Source: Centrapalus pauciflorus (taxonomy: Eukaryota; Streptophyta; Magnoliopsida; Asterales; Asteraceae). Taken from it: a stretch of 64,000 bases of DNA. The notes beneath the pieces are model-generated. The model was not told the DNA's origin. It did not search any database and worked only from the letters and a program-made list of their open reading frames with translations. Positions 24,377 through 36,133 of the stretch are shown one piece after another. Location of the stretch: NCBI GenBank assembly GCA_020465985.1, contig JAANYP010004843.1, positions 569,222 through 633,221 of the forward strand, given 5' to 3'. The translations under genes and the position numbers were made by a program. Position 1 is the first letter of the stretch; each line of letters starts with the position of its first letter.

Positions 24377-24870
24377 ATATTGGACTATTTGAGATGCTTG
24401 AAAGTTTTATATTTGTCGTTTGTTCTTTAATTGTTTGTAGATTATTTTGGTTTTTGAATATTTGGTTTATAAACCAAATCAAATCGAATTCAAATATAGT
24501 TTATGATTTGGTTTATGTAGCTTTGAATTTGGTTATTGGTTTTAATAAAAAAGATTTCAAACTGAAAAACCAAACTGATGAAACCAACGAACCCGTGAAC
24601 CAAGAAATATTAAGGGCAAAAACGTAAATGGTTAGGGTAATAACTAATAATGGTTTGTTTTCTTCGCCCATCGTCCCATCGTCCCATCCTATCTTTATTG
24701 TTCCTTTATTTGTCATTTGTAACCACTAACCACAAACCCCTTCCTACCACCGCACCGCCACCGCCACCGCCACATCCTCCGCCTCATTCTCCTTCTCAGT
24801 CTCTTTCTTCTTTTTGGGTTATTTTATAGATCCGGGTTTAACAAGAACAATTGCTGGGCACCAATCGGAA
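24377..24870. other. GSNOR promoter and 5' leader
   Basis: The right half of the AACCAAACC-rich repeat (to about 24600) is followed by the probable promoter. The CCACCG-repeat and CT-rich stretch at 24750-24810 is typical of a plant 5' UTR. Confidence 0.45.
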
Positions 24871-27605
24871 ATGGCTACTCAAGGAAAAGTCATCACCTGC
24901 AAAGGTACTATGTATATTCATTCATTATTTAGTTTTATTTCTTTAAACCTGCATTCGAAATTAAGTGAATCCGTATTTTGATCTGATTGTGATTTGCGGT
25001 GTAGCTGCGGTGGCGTATGAGGCTAATAAGCCCTTAGTGATTGAAGATGTGGAGGTTGCGCCGCCTCAAGCTGGTGAAGTTCGAGTTCAGATACTATTCA
25101 CTGCGCTTTGCCATACCGATGCTTACACTTGGAGTGGAAAGGTATATTATTGTTATCGTCGATTCATCAATCATCATTGTAACATTGTTCACTTCACGGT
25201 ACCGATTACAATCGTCGAATTATGGGATGCACTTCAATGTTAGTTGAACGCTACGTTTCTATGATAATAGCGTGTTTTAAAGTAAATATTTCAAAGTGCT
25301 ATGAAATGATGGGATCAGATGCTAGGTTTTGCACCCACGAGTAACTCTATGTGCGAAAAGTGATCTTAGTAATAAAGCACTTGTAATGTGTAATTCATGG
25401 GGGGTGCGATGAGGCATTTCTATGAGTTGAAAGCATAATTAATTCGACCTATATGTTCAAGTTTGCAATAGTTCCTAAGTTATTGTTTACGTCAAAAGTA
25501 TAGAACATTTTTTTAAGCAAGACATTGGCTTCTTAGAAACGAGAAGGTTTTTTTTTTTTTTTAAAACTTTCTACCCTGATGGAGTTTAATAATAGGGTAG
25601 TGGTGAATTCTAATGCTTGAACGCACCACTAAATTATTGTTTATGAAGAACAACTGTGTTAGCTTAGGTTTAATTGCAGCATTGACCGGCATGGATAAGC
25701 AGAATTCCTACTCTTCTGAACTGATTGCAAGACTGACTAATTGCCTTTGCTGCTCTTTTTGTTTTTGTACATTACATTTGGTTCCCATGATATTGAGACT
25801 GGATATGTTTTGTGTGTGCGTGTCTGTGTAAGTAATCTTTAGTTTTTGAGGGGAAAAAGCGTATGCTTTACTGGAAATAGTCTATCCTTTTGCACTAATG
25901 TGTGTTACGTGATGTAAATATAACTTAAAGCTCTTCCCTGCAGGATCCTGAGGGACTTTTTCCATGTATTCTTGGTCATGAGGCTGCTGGGTATGTATAT
26001 GCATTGACTAACTATAATTTTGTGCTCTCTTTACTTTCCAGAGGATTCAAAATTATGCGTATCTTCTTATTTGAAAATGGCAGGATTGTGGAGAGTGTTG
26101 GTGAAGGAGTGACTGAAGTTCAACCTGGGGACCATGTCATACCTTGCTACCAGGCAGAATGCAGAGAATGCAAGTTTTGCAAATCAGGAAAGACCAACCT
26201 TTGTGGCAAAATTAGGGGAGCTACTGGAGTTGGTGTCATGATGAGTGATCGTAAGAGTCGTTTTTCGGTCAGGGGAACTCCGATATATCATTTCATGGGA
26301 ACCTCTACTTTTAGTCAATACACTGTTGTACATGATGTAAGTGTTGCTAAAATTCATCCCCAAGCTCCTTTGGAGAAAGTGTGCCTTCTTGGTTGTGGAG
26401 TTTCTACCGGTAAATTTTTTTGCACTTTAACGAATTTTTGTTCTGTGCATCTGTGAGTCCTGTTTTTAATTTCTAGAAATCTGTTTTGTACTGGTATTTC
26501 CTGTGAACCATTTGACTCTATGCAAATATAGGTAGTGTTTCATTTATGTTAGCAAACCATTGGTATAAATGTCACCAAAAGCTAGCTGTATAGTTCTGAT
26601 TTCCTCTAAAATTTTGTCTTTAGGTCTTGGTGCAGTTTGGAACACAGCAAAAGTTGAAGCAGGTTCAATTGTTGCTATTTTTGGTCTTGGAACTGTTGGT
26701 CTTGCAGTAAGTTTGTATTATTTGATTGTTATTCTATTATTATCACTAGTATGAACTGATTGAACTCTAGGTTCGGTGGTCTTTCAAAACAAAATAAATT
26801 TCGAGTAACATTTGATAGGTGGCAGAGGGTGCAAAAGCAGCTGGTGCTTCACGAATAATCGGGATAGATATTGACAAAAGAAAGTTCGATAGAGGCATGG
26901 ATTATCTTTCCCTTCCCTCTAGGAGTGCTTTTATGCTTTTTTCTATTTTGAGTAGATTGACGTTATAAACACACTCTGGGACTAATTTATTCTATTTAAT
27001 ATCAATAACGGATTGCAGCAAAAGACTTTGGTGTGACGGAGTTTGTGAATCCAAATGACCATGAGAAGCCGATACAACAAGTTCTTGTAGATATGACAGA
27101 TGGAGGTGTTGATTACAGTTTTGAGTGTATCGGCAATGTTTCAATTATGAGGGCTGCTCTAGAGTGCTGTCACAAGGTAAGCTATGCAAGAAGTATTCTT
27201 CTTTTAAATTTTCTTTATCATATACGATCTCATAGATAGCTAATAATACAACACCACAGGGTTGGGGAACATCAGTTATCGTGGGTGTTGCGGCGTCAGG
27301 CCAAGAGATAGCTACCCGTCCATTTCAGTTGGTTACTGGTCGTGTTTGGAAGGGTACAGCCTTTGGTGGGTTTAAGAGCCGTTCACAAGTGCCTCAGCTT
27401 GTTGATAAATATATGAACAAGGTAAACCAAACCTTGCACTCCCGAGTGTTTTTTGGTTAAAAGGTTCATATCTTTATAATGTGTTGTGTTGCAGGAAATT
27501 AAGATTGATGAGTACATAACGCACAAGTTGACACTCGAGGAGATCAACAAGGCTTTTGAATTGTTGCATGGAGGGGATTGTCTGCGTTGTGTGCTTACGG
27601 TTTGA
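24871..27605 (+). CDS. GSNOR: S-nitrosoglutathione reductase / S-(hydroxymethyl)glutathione dehydrogenase (class III alcohol dehydrogenase)
   Basis: Nine exons: 24871-24904, 25005-25141, 25944-25990, 26084-26409, 26624-26706, 26819-26894, 27019-27176, 27260-27421 and 27495-27605, joining to 377 residues (379 in Arabidopsis). The cytosolic zinc enzyme oxidises the formaldehyde-glutathione adduct and reduces S-nitrosoglutathione with NADH, so it controls nitric oxide signalling. Catalytic zinc ligands Cys47, His69 and Cys177, with Glu70, are all present. So are the structural zinc cysteines 99, 102, 105 and 113, and the nucleotide-binding GLGTVG (202-207). The cysteine-rich VIPCYQAECRECKFC is typical of class III. 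Intron 6 must use a GC donor (AGAG/GCATGG), since only this joins DIDKRKFDR to AKDFG in frame. Family GVPTG reads GVSTG here at 180. The 3' flank to about 28200 probably holds the 3' UTR. Confidence 0.96.
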
Positions 27606-28235
27606 AAAAGCACAATCAGACTTGGAGACCGAGATTGATAATAAAGTGAGATGCATATATGCCTATCTATCGCACCTATGTTTTTATACTGGTTGTGGGG
27701 TTGTGTGAAGGATGATGATTATCAGTAATGCACTATGGTTGATCCACTTGCTGATTTGATTATAATCTAAGTTAATTCTATTATTCGCTAGCATCCATTA
27801 GAGGAGGCCTTATTATCATGACCATCTACTTTAATGTAATTTTCTTGTTTGAAGAGCGTATTTGATGGTGCTCTGATTGAGATTAGTCCCTCGACCCCCA
27901 ACCCCAATCTACTGAGGTTGAGATTGAGATTGGGTAGTTCTGGGTTGTGATGTGCTACTGTGCTCGTATCTTCACTTAAAAAGTAAAATTGATCATAGTC
28001 TTTGGTGTCAGCAGTTCAGCACTGATGATAGAAAGTATCTCAGCACTGCTTTGGTACCTTCGGACTGCATAATATTACAAAGGAATCGATAGATTTAAGT
28101 CACTTGGGTTTATATACTTTTGTATAATAATGCCATTAATTTTCAATGAATTGGAAGAAAAAATTAATTTTTAATGCAAGGCTAATATTTTTGCAATCCT
28201 TCTCGAAGTGGAAGGAACAAAGGACATGTCATAAC
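27606..28235. other. GSNOR 3' UTR and intergenic DNA
   Basis: No open frame or repeat is recognised. The first several hundred bases are mixed in composition and probably transcribed. Confidence 0.4.
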
Positions 28236-28705
28236 GTGACAATTTCAGCCCATTTAAGCAAACAGATCAAATGGGTTGACGACCAAAAGTAAAAAATTTA
28301 CATAAATTTGAAATATTTTTAGAACAATTTGTTTAATACACCGTTTTATAAATTTTTATTTCAAAAAAAATTATGTTGTAACTTAGTTTTTTACTACGGC
28401 GTTGTTTGTTTTTTCATAGAAGATCTTTGAACCTCTTATGTCTGCGAACTCGAAGACGCGGGAAGATGTTTTATATGAAAGTGCGTTTGTTCTTTTTTCG
28501 TCTGCAGGCGTCTTCCGACGTCTTCCCGCGTCTGCCGCATCGTCTGCGGACGTCTTCCTACGTTTGCGGACGTCAGCAGACCTTTAGGCAATCTATTGTG
28601 ACCGCATATTTCTACAGCTAAGTCCGCTGACCGCACACATCAACATCTTAAAAAACAAACAGCACCTAACCTTCTTTCTTTTGATTTGTTGGGTTAAAAT
28701 TGTCA
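28236..28705. mobile_element. Second copy of the 7063-type MITE, interrupted by another element
   Basis: The left part (28236-28397) matches 7063-7205, including TTTAATACACCGTTTTATAA. The right end, GTTAAAATTGTCAT, matches the right end of the first copy. Removing the insert at 28398-28666 leaves about 201 bases, very close to the 197 of the intact copy, so the nesting is well supported. Confidence 0.65.
28398..28666. mobile_element. GC-rich MITE (269 bases) nested in an older MITE
   Basis: Ends GGCGTTGTTTGTTTTTT and AAAAACAAACAGCACC are inverted repeats (consensus GGYGYTGTTTGTTT), the ends of hAT or Harbinger MITEs. The interior contains many CGTCTGC, GACGTC and GCGGACGTC units, so its GC content is far above the surroundings. 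The flanking triplets TAC and TAA may be a decayed TWA duplication. Overlapping open frames on both strands come from this repeat and are not genes. Confidence 0.7.
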
Positions 28706-30427
28706 TCCCAAAATTCTGTTAACTAGAACAAATTTCATTTTCAAAGATACTTTGGTTGTATTTGGTTTGTGGAATAAAATCATACGAGGTGATGTTTGAA
28801 ATATATCATAATTAATGGTTTTGTATAAAATATAAATATGTTTGGAAATTATCTAAGGTGACGTTTGGTTTGTGATGTAAAAATTCGAAAGAATTGAAAT
28901 TTAAAATTTAGTTATAGTATATTCGATGGTGATAAATAAAAGATAGTTTTTGGTATTGCTTAAGAATATAGGTTACTAGGTTAGAATTTAATCCATATAT
29001 AGGTTGGAATCTAATTCATGTATTTTGCAATCTTATTGGAACGGCACCTTGGTAGTTATAACTTATAAGTATTATGATAATAACCCAAAAAATCTTATTT
29101 ATTTTAAGAGGAAGAGGGGGTTTTTATTTGTGGGTGCAGTTGCACACTGCTCCGTGAATGGGTCCGACCTCCTAAACATTAACAATCCTTTGATAAATAG
29201 GTAAATCGTGATAATTGATTTTTGTGTTTTGTTGATATGTTTTTATTTACGAAAATTTGTGTAAAAGACTTTTAAGTTAAATTATTTTTTATGATTTAAC
29301 TCCAATAATCATTACACAGAAAACTCATAATTGATTAAAACTTATCAAAATGAGATTTAAAAAAAAAAACCACTTGTAACCTGTGGAGTGATGAACTAGT
29401 TGTAACTAGTGTAATACCCGTGCGGTGCACAGGATTATATTTTATCAATAGCCAAGTTGTATGAATTAATATGTAATGCTTATCTTTTTTTTATTAAAGT
29501 AACCATTAAATAGTTTGTAAACGTTGCAAAACCCTTTAACCGGTCATGCTTTATCGATTTAACCATTAGACAAATTTAATTATAAACATATGAAAATATA
29601 ATCTACATAGTTCCATTTGATGTAAATATATATAGACATATATTGTGCACCAAGAATATAGTTTTTTTTAATATATTGTCTTCTAGGAACAACCAACTCA
29701 CTTTGTGATTCAAAAACAGCCATTCTGTGGCCCCAAAACAATAGCAGCAAAAAAACCTACAGTTACATACATCAATGCTTTTTTATGTAGAAAATCCAGC
29801 AAGGAAAACACATACAAAAAACTTGATCCATTAATCATGATCAAGTCTCAAATGCACAGACCCAAAACAATTTGGTTATCCTATTAACCATATACCATGC
29901 TCAATATCAAATACAATGTAAATTATAAGACCACGTTGCAGCCATTCTGATCAAATATGGACTAACAAATGGCTTTGCATCAAGTAAAATGCAATCCAAT
30001 ACACAAAAATTACAGATTTTCAAGCTTTACATAAAGTTCAAAAGGATTCAACATATGAAAGACGAAATCTGAGTTGATGCTTGCCCCTTTACAATTCATA
30101 TTAAGCACAGATCATAAATTCAAATCTAGTTGGAAGTACTGAGGGCTCCAAAATTATGAATCATCACTTGACAAAGAAAAGTTAATGTCAACTGGATTTA
30201 TGCATGAACAATAAAATTATGAACTTAGTATCACAAACATAGAAGCTTGGCTAGGCCTTCCTTGCATTAATCAACTTTTGCACTACGAAAAGTCACCTAC
30301 ACTCCAAGTTTGACATTTGAGTGTTTCATTTCATGTATCTGGTTCCAATGAAAATGGTACAATCTAAATGGTAATTAGCACACGTACACAACTACTTTGT
30401 TGTGAGATTGTCATCTTGTATGACTAA
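28706..30427. other. Intergenic DNA, with one Helitron terminus
   Basis: AT-rich DNA containing the Helitron 3' end listed separately. Short frames at 29004 and 29705 match nothing I recognise. Confidence 0.4.
29406..29440 (-). mobile_element. Helitron 3' terminus (hairpin plus CTAG)
   Basis: On the minus strand CCTGTGCACCGCACGGGTATTA, a hairpin-like stretch, is followed by CTAG at 29409-29406. The element would extend to higher coordinates, but no convincing 5' end was found, so it is probably truncated. Confidence 0.45.
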
Positions 30428-30524
30428 GGGGTTGTTTGTTTAGTTCTTAATGGAATCATTAAGAAGTCATTCAAAGGTAAAATGACCTCTTAATGATTCC
30501 ATTAAGAGGTACACAAACATAGCC
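30428..30524. mobile_element. Hairpin MITE (97 bases) with TAA target duplication
   Basis: GGGGTTGTTTGTTTAGTTC... pairs with ...ACACAAACATAGCC, and the arms contain CTTAATGGAATCATTAAGA and its inverse, so nearly the whole element folds back. TAA flanks both sides (30425-30427 and 30525-30527), as in PIF/Harbinger (Tourist-like) MITEs. Confidence 0.8.
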
Positions 30525-30634
30525 TAAGATCATTTCATTAAAATATATTTCAGATAATTTTACATTGATGTTTTAGTAATGATTAGTGTGGTTTTTGAGC
30601 ATGGTACTAATGAGTTTCACGTTCTGTTAGTGTA

Positions 30635-32851
30635 TGTGACACCCTTGCCACATTAACCACCATTTACAGTATACCCAGGATTAATCACCAACGAATAATT
30701 ACATAATGATCTGATAGCTTGAACTACAGTGCGGAAGCATAAAATACAAAATAAAATAAAACAAATTTGTGTCCAACACCCTACGGTGCTACATAGGTTA
30801 CACATCTAAGTCTACAACTTCAGAAGTATTACATTATCCCCAAATTTATTACAACAGTAATTTCATAACCAAATACCAAGTTAAACCGTAGAAGTCTTCA
30901 AATACTTCAACAAACGTCCTAGTTAGATGGTCCCGCAGCGGATTTCCCCCTTTTCCTGTAAAAAGTCAACAACTGAGGGGTAAGCGAATGCTTAGTGAAT
31001 ACCAAATGATTTTACACATTCTGCAAATCCTTATGATGCCCCTAAGGAGTAACCGCGGTACCGCATACCGTATACTCCACACGTACTCCAAGTACGCAAA
31101 CCCGAGCCGCAGCTCCTTCGAGATGACGCTCGGCATAAGATAAACCAACCATCTGAGGCAGACATAACATCGGGGATGACCTACTGTCTATCCTGACCAC
31201 AGAGGTGTCAAACTCTTGGTCATATAGCACAGTAACATCAGAGTACAGATGCGACCCTCAGGTCCATCGACAGGATGCACAACAAATGAACGGACATGCA
31301 ACAAGTAGGAATGTGCATCAACATATACGCAAGTTAGTAGAGTGCCAAACGAATATGAAACAACATGCCTCAGCAGGCAATAGCAAACATAAAGCAGATG
31401 CAGACATGTTTAAAATCAAAGGTACTCACAGTGGGTGCGTTTTTAAGCTTCAAGTTATCTTATTTCTCTTCGGAATTTCAACCGGACTCAAAAGTACCCC
31501 ACTGTGGGTTAAACAACACCACAAGGGACCTGTTACATTTCCATAATAAAATTATATCATACACATGTTCCTCAACAAATGTACATCAAGTTGTACAATT
31601 TAAAAGTGTTACAACATTTGGACCCGTCATCCGAAACTCACATTTAAATCTCAACACTCGAGGTGTTATTATTCTCAATTAACCCTCCTTTATATGCCTT
31701 ATTATAGTACAAAAGATATCCCACAAGTGTGTTTATTTGACCATAATTTCAGATCCTTTTAACTCATCCGAATTACCCAATGAAATAAAAGAACTCGCCG
31801 AGTTCCTATCCGAATTTCGGACCCTTTACTGAATTTCGGACACATCCGAATTGGGTTGACCCATCCGAATTCAGGTCCATCCGAGTTCGGTTCTTAATTG
31901 AGTTCGGTTCCATTCTAAGTTCGGGTCATATCCGAATTCGGGTCCCAACCGAATTCGGATCCAACACTTATGAATTTTTGAAGATTTGTTCATACGTTCT
32001 TGAGAACTCGCCGAGTTCCCATAGAACTCCCCGAGTTCATATGCAGAAATGCAGGTCGCAATTTACGGATTTTACTCCAAAATTCCCATATTCGATTTCT
32101 AGCCACATGCAACTTAATCAAAGGTTAATTTAACATTATTGAAGTGTTTTTATATCTTTTTCCCCATTTATAACACACTAATTTGTCCAGATTCAACCAA
32201 ATATGATGAAAAACCTCAAGAACACAAAAACTTTATAAAAGTCAGATTTCTAACCTTTTTGGACGAATTAAACGTTGATTCTCGTTTCAAATGCTCCAGT
32301 AGTCTTCAAGGGATGATTTCCAACTAATATTACAAACATGCAACCACATTTTTCTCAGATTTTAAATCCGATTTTTATGCATTTTATCCTCAAAACGAAA
32401 ACCCCAAGTTGATAGATCATATTCTTACCTTAATTCCTTTTGATTCTTGAAGATTTCCAGATTTGATTCACGAATTAGTCTCCAATTACTTGATTTTCAA
32501 CATAGATTCTAGAGAGAGAGATTGAGAGTTTAGTGAGAAAAGTGTTTAGTTGAAATGAAAGACTTTGAGGTCTTTTATTTCCACTTTTGGCTATTAACAC
32601 AACTAGCCCCTCAACTTATCTGGTTCCATTAAATACTGATTTCCATCATAATTTTCATCATCACTCACTTTTAACAATCATACTAAATAACAAAAATTGA
32701 AATTCTCAAATTTCTTAATTTCTTAAAATAACAACCAACTTTTAAATATCCAGATATATAATCATTTTTCATAATCCAACTTAATTATATTCATTACGAA
32801 ATTTAAACTAAATATCCTCAAATTACGATAATAAAATTTTAGGATGTTACA
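30635..32851. mobile_element. Solo LTR, 2.2 kb, with 5-base target-site duplication
   Basis: It begins TGTGACACCC and ends GGATGTTACA, with GTGTA on both sides (30630-30634 and 32852-32856). There is no internal retrotransposon sequence. Repeats of GAACTCGCCGAGTTC and of CCGAATTCGG/TCCGAATT lie at 31790-32030. The ends match the solo LTR at 305-2114, but the bodies are different enough to be separate families or old copies. Confidence 0.85.
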
Positions 32852-32856
32852 GTGTA

Positions 32857-35567
32857 GGTGCTAGCTCGGTCTATATGTTCAATATTTGTTTAATTATTTA
32901 CATCAAATCACCTATTTCAGTTAACCCAAGTTTAATTATGAAATCTTATTATTATAACCATTTGGATAAAAAAATAAGACATCATAGCGAACCTTAAACT
33001 CATTATTAAGCAAAATGGAGTTGAGTTTCCGCTTCGATTTCCTATAATGAAGCTAAAAGAAGTTCAGATACAAACTTCCCTACAACGCTTTCAAAAATTT
33101 TAAGAAACACAGAACCAACTAGTGTCTGTTTGGTTAGAAGATTTATTTTTATACATGTACATGATAAAATCAAAAAAAAATCATGAACATAAACCAAAAT
33201 CAAAGAAACTGAAAAGGGTTTGAAAAGTTACCATAAAATAGATGTTATGACGACGAAGTGCATAAAGGTAAATACCACTCTTCATCATACATCTTCTTCG
33301 TGTCTCTCGTACATCTATGATTTCTCTTATGTCTCTTCACAATAAGTATAAAAAACCAAAGCCAACCCATCTGCCCCAAACATATATGTTTTTGTTACAA
33401 TTATACCAACAATTAAAGAGACATCATGATAAAAATGATGAAATGCTTATAAAATTCAATTAGGAACTCAATTAATCACCTGGTTTTCGATCTTTGACAC
33501 TAATGATATCTTCAGTGTCTTCCTGTATCAATGTCTTCATTTGAGAATCTATAAATTGGCTTTTATGATTCATTTTAGAAAAGAAAAAAAATCAAAGATG
33601 AGTAAAAAAATGCATCACATTTCATTTTATAATACACAACATGTAGAACAACAAAATAGACCATTGCCAATGATTATAAACATGAGTGAAAGGGGAATGA
33701 TTGGATTTAGAAAGACAATCAAATGATTTGGGATCCATTTTATGCAATAATGCTTGTAAAGCTTGCTTTGAAACAAATAACTAAGTTAGAGTGATTGTGA
33801 TTAAAAGTTGGTTGGTCCAACGGTCCATGTTAAACTCCTTCAATACATACTGGCGGGTGGCAACAAATAACTATTTAATAAGAATGCATAGAATATGGTA
33901 AATCTTGTGTTTATGTGATTTTCCAACAACAAAACATACATAAGCGACAAATGAAACATATGTCTAAAGTAGTTTTGAAAATTCATATAAGACGAATGCT
34001 TTAGAAATCAAACAATTTACATGGATGCAACCTCTTTCATAGATAAACTTTGTTCAAATTTACCAAGTAAATGTGCCTATGAGGCAATCAAGAAATGACT
34101 TATTTATATCACCATGAGTCAGAAAACCCAAAAATATTTAAATAATTTTACAAAGCACATACCCTGGATAATCAAGTACTGCGACAATTGAAGTTGTCCC
34201 TAACGGAGAGCTGTCGATCCCGTAGTTTTCATATGTAGCTCAGTAGTAGTATGAACAACTTAAATCTGAGAAACTGTAGTAAACATTTTATATAAACATA
34301 AGAACGAACTGGTCAAACCATCCACGTATTAGTATAGGAGTATATGTAGAAGAAGGCAAAGAAGTGGGAAATAAGACCAACATTTAAAATGAATGAATAT
34401 GAAGGTGATAAAGTTTTTGATCTTCATGTCAATTGAATCCCTGAGAAGTAAAACCCATGGTCTATATGTTTTTCCATCTACAAATCGAGAAGCAAGTGGA
34501 TTAAAAATCAACGAATCTTCAAGAATTGTTTTTCAATAAGAAATCTCAACTCATTTTGTATTTAACGAAGAAGAGTAATCAATCCTACACAAATAAGTTA
34601 CTGCTTACCTTGTAGATCTTTTTAGCTCCCTTTGTATGAGTGATTTTTTCAGTAAAATTATATCAATAAAGAAACATAGATGGAATATACTTTTAAAGAA
34701 CTTCATAGAAGTTGGCTTCACTAGTTTGATTCTTGATTAATTGGAACCATTAGCATTCTTCGTACTCTACCACCATTGAAGGCTTCACCAATAATCTCAA
34801 GGACAGTGATCCACGTTTGATTAAACAAAAAAACTAAAACTAAACTACACATAGATAAAGGGATAACTATCACATGTTAAAGCATTTCCTTTATGTATAT
34901 TGTTTTATAACACCATTAAATAATTGGGTATTCTAGGTAATTTCTATTATGCAAGCAAAAACACCTGCACCAAATGGTTTACCAAATTGCCTTTATCTCC
35001 AACGACCAGCATCAAATAATGAGAATGAAGGACGAAGAAATAATTAACCTAGCATGCATGTTAACATATTTCTCGAGACTTTTCTGTGTTCCTTAATAAA
35101 TATGAATACTATACAAAACATTAGCATATAAATTGGAAACTAATTGCTCATTAATCAAGCAGATTTATACAGACAAATAAAAAGAATTTTGCATCTGACA
35201 GAATTGAACCAAAGTAGAATTAAACCAGTAGAGATAAAGACAGAATTAGTTGAATCTTAAATATGTGTTTAGAGAAAGATAATTTACTTACAAAGAAGAA
35301 CAATTTTGATCCACTCGAGTATTGCATGATCTCCTCCTTCTTAGCCGTTCTTTTTTCCATGTTGCTGAATAATACCATGTATAGTATTGCAATAGTCATT
35401 CATTGATTGGGATTCCTTGTGTATCCGAGGTGGGTTCTTTCACCAGCCACTCTTAAAGTTACGCGAGTGAAATGACATTTTTTAATGCTATATTTACGTT
35501 TTAAATATGTATCCAAAGATCATAACAATTATAAGATAATTTTTTTTGTCATAAATTTAATATCATA
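32857..35567. other. Unassigned DNA with scattered exon-like segments on the minus strand
   Basis: No full gene is recognised. Minus-strand segments with plausible donors are: one of 23 codons from an ATG at 35360 to a TTT/GTAAGT donor at 35292; one ending AAG/GTAAGC near 34610; and one ending CAGG/GTATGT near 34166 with an in-frame TAG. They could be a decayed gene or non-coding transcript. Coding function cannot be assigned. Confidence 0.3.
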
Positions 35568-36131
35568 CTCCCTCCGTCCCAATTTAAATGTCTATATTTC
35601 TATTCTAAATTGTCCCATAATAAATATCAATGGTTTATTATGAAAAAAACCAACATCTTTCCACGTTTGCGTTTTCGTCCCTCCATGTTATTTTTTTCCA
35701 TAAAAAACCATAAGTTATTCTTTTCTTTTTGGTTTAGTGAAATTTGAACATTAGACCCCGATTATAATTTGTGATCCGGGTTTTAAAAAACTGAAAAACC
35801 AGGTTCTAATGTCTAAATTTCACTAAACCAAAAAGAATAGAATAACTTGAGGACTTTTATGGAAAAAATAACATGGAGGGACGGAACGCAAAAAACATGA
35901 AAACATGTTGGTATTTTTAATAATAAACCCTAAATATCCACTTCCAAGATGGATTATAATAATGTATTAAATTTCAATAATAACCTTATGTTTATAATGT
36001 AGTTATCTTTTTCAATAAATAAATAAATAAGGGTAAAGTTGTCATTTAAGTATAAAGTAGAACAATAATTACCCACTTTTTTTAAACTGTGTGTTTTTGT
36101 CCGGTGGACATTTAAAATGGGACGTAGGTAG
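35568..36131. mobile_element. Stowaway (Tc1/mariner) MITE, interrupted
   Basis: The ends are CTCCCTCCGTCCCAATTTAA and its inverse (...TTAAAATGGGACGTAGGTAG), flanked by TA (35566-35567 and 36132-36133). CTCCCTCCGTCCC is the classical Stowaway end. The element holds a 301-base Mutator-like insertion; without it and its duplication it would be about 254 bases, a normal Stowaway length. Confidence 0.88.
35630..35930. mobile_element. Mutator-like foldback MITE (301 bases) inserted in the Stowaway
   Basis: Two arms of about 135-140 bases are inverted copies of each other, including CCCTCCATGTTATTTTTTCC and TTTTTGGTTTAGTGAAATTT and their inverses. The flanks TAAATATCA (35621-35629) and TAAATATCC (35931-35939) match in eight of nine bases, a 9-base duplication. 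The loop is only about 40 bases. Confidence 0.82.
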
Positions 36132-36133
36132 TA

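Noticed and set aside
305..32851. The two TGT...ACA elements as the two LTRs of one retrotransposon
   Set aside because: They are 28 kb apart with seven-gene-window genes between them, differ in body and each has its own 5-base duplication.
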